From Psychrobacter sp. M13 (lineage in GTDB: Bacteria; Pseudomonadota; Gammaproteobacteria; Pseudomonadales; Moraxellaceae): a stretch of DNA of 64,000 nucleotides. The notes beneath the pieces are model-generated. The model made no database searches, was not told the origin of the DNA, and saw nothing but the letters and a program-made list of their open reading frames with translations. A program made the translations under genes and the position numbers. The DNA lies in the NCBI RefSeq assembly GCF_030718935.1, contig NZ_CP132194.1, forward strand, positions 1,798,001-1,862,000, given 5' to 3'. Below, in pieces: positions 63,385 through 64,000 of the stretch. The stretch's first letter is position 1; every line of letters starts with the position of its first letter.

Positions 63385-64000
63385 TTATTCAAAGTCACGC
63401 TCATACATTTGGGCATAATAGCTCTTATTGCCTAACAACTCTTTATGAGTACCAATCTCAACAATTCGGCCGCCATCAAGTACCACAATACGATCAGCGG
63501 ACTCAATAGTCGTCAAACGATGGGCTATGACGAGCGTAGTGCGATCCTTCATAACATTATCAAGCGCTTGTTGAATGTAATGCTCAGACTCGTTATCCAA
63601 GGCACTAGTAGCCTCATCTAAGATGAGAATAGGCGCGTCTTTTAATAGAGCACGAGCGATCGATAAGCGCTGACGCTGACCACCTGATAGTTGCAGGCCT
63701 TCGGCACCGATTTCACTTTGATAACCATTAGGCATTTTACTAATAAAGTCATGAGCAAAGGCATCTTTTGCCGCGCGTTCTACTTCAACAGGCGATTTAC
63801 TGGCTAAGCTACCGTAGGCAATGTTATTGAACACCGTGGTATTAAATAACACCACTTGTTGATTGACCATCGCAATCTGCGCGCGCAAGCTATCTAGAGT
63901 AATATCGTCTATATCGAACCCATCCATAGTGATACGCCCTGAGCTGGTGGTCAACGTACGCGTCAATAAATTGACCAGCGACGACTTGCCTGCACCACTA
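63385..64000 (-). CDS. msbA: Lipid A flippase MsbA, C-terminal part (5' end outside window)
   Basis: The ATPase domain of an exporter-type ABC protein; the frame is open to the window edge. The first visible residues are the Walker A (SGAGKSSLVNLLTR). Q-loop IAMVNQQVVLFNTTVFNNIAYG, signature LQLSGGQRQRLSIARALL, Walker B PILILDEATSALDNESE and H-loop TLVIAHRLTTIESADRI follow. The end ELLGNKSYYAQMYERDFE and the adjacent lpxK identify it as MsbA rather than another exporter. Confidence 0.93.
   Translation of the reverse strand, partial: SGAGKSSLVNLLTRTLTTSSGRITMDGFDIDDITLDSLRAQIAMVNQQVVLFNTTVFNNIAYGSLASKSPVEVERAAKDAFAHDFISKMPNGYQSEIGAEGLQLSGGQRQRLSIARALLKDAPILILDEATSALDNESEHYIQQALDNVMKDRTTLVIAHRLTTIESADRIVVLDGGRIVEIGTHKELLGNKSYYAQMYERDFE

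Overview
The window looks like chromosome of a Psychrobacter-type gammaproteobacterium (Moraxellaceae). This is inferred from gene content and protein style, not from a marker gene. It carries an Acr1-type fatty acyl-CoA reductase very close to the Acinetobacter enzyme as I remember it, an isolated gspL-gspM pair, several osmoprotectant transporters, and many proteins with long Asn/Asp/Ser/Lys-rich tails. Base composition is moderate to AT-rich. I see no rRNA, tRNA, CRISPR array or prophage.

Layout. 1-5 kb (minus): the N-terminal 907 codons of an MltD-like LysM transglycosylase, a small exported NTF2-like protein and a CNNM/CBS membrane protein. 5.4-9.1 kb (plus): yajC-secD-secF. 9.2-11.9 kb (plus): a MATE efflux pump and azlC-azlD. 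12.2-14.2 kb: an AT-rich orphan gene, a REP-like palindrome and an intact IS110/IS621-type insertion sequence with its bridge RNA. 14.4-17.7 kb (minus): pyrD-cvpA-purF. 17.8-25.4 kb (minus): a DUF4870-like membrane protein, gspM, gspL, sixA, gpsA, a nitroreductase, zapE and an alpha/beta hydrolase. 25.6-31 kb: a lipoprotein, xseA-xseB, pncB, a DUF2058 protein. 30-35 kb (minus): a glycine-betaine-type ABC system with a fused binding protein and permease, and an aldehyde dehydrogenase. 35-39 kb (plus): lipB, ppa, a small tail-anchored protein and a class C beta-lactamase. 39-46.5 kb (minus): a lipoprotein, a BASS-type transporter, acr1, dusB, betT and hinT. 46.7-51 kb (plus): an unknown protein, ilvD and an NhaP-type antiporter. 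51-56 kb (minus): a serine hydrolase, a DUF442 phosphatase-like protein, a MaoC hydratase and a long FabG, divergent from a thiolase at 56.4 kb. The order resembles the mycobacterial htdX-fabG4-fadA2 locus. 58.5-64 kb: ppk2 (plus), then pilZ, holB, kdsB, lpxK and the 3' part of msbA (minus), which serve pili, replication and lipid A/KDO supply.

The most interesting object is the IS110 element at 12981-14178. The four guide segments of its bridge RNA can be read by eye. The target guides match the two flanks of the insertion, which lies at a CT dinucleotide just beyond a REP-like arm. The donor guides match the element's own ends. Joining the right end to the left end would place a -35-like box 17 bp from TATGAT and just upstream of the predicted RNA start. 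Bridge RNAs of IS110 elements are already described; what is offered here is a fully readable, apparently intact instance with its target. Other points worth a second look are the fused ProX-ProW protein, the 4 x 27 bp repeat in the thiolase, unusual leader and terminator hairpins, and the AT-rich orphan with a repeated YWILD motif.
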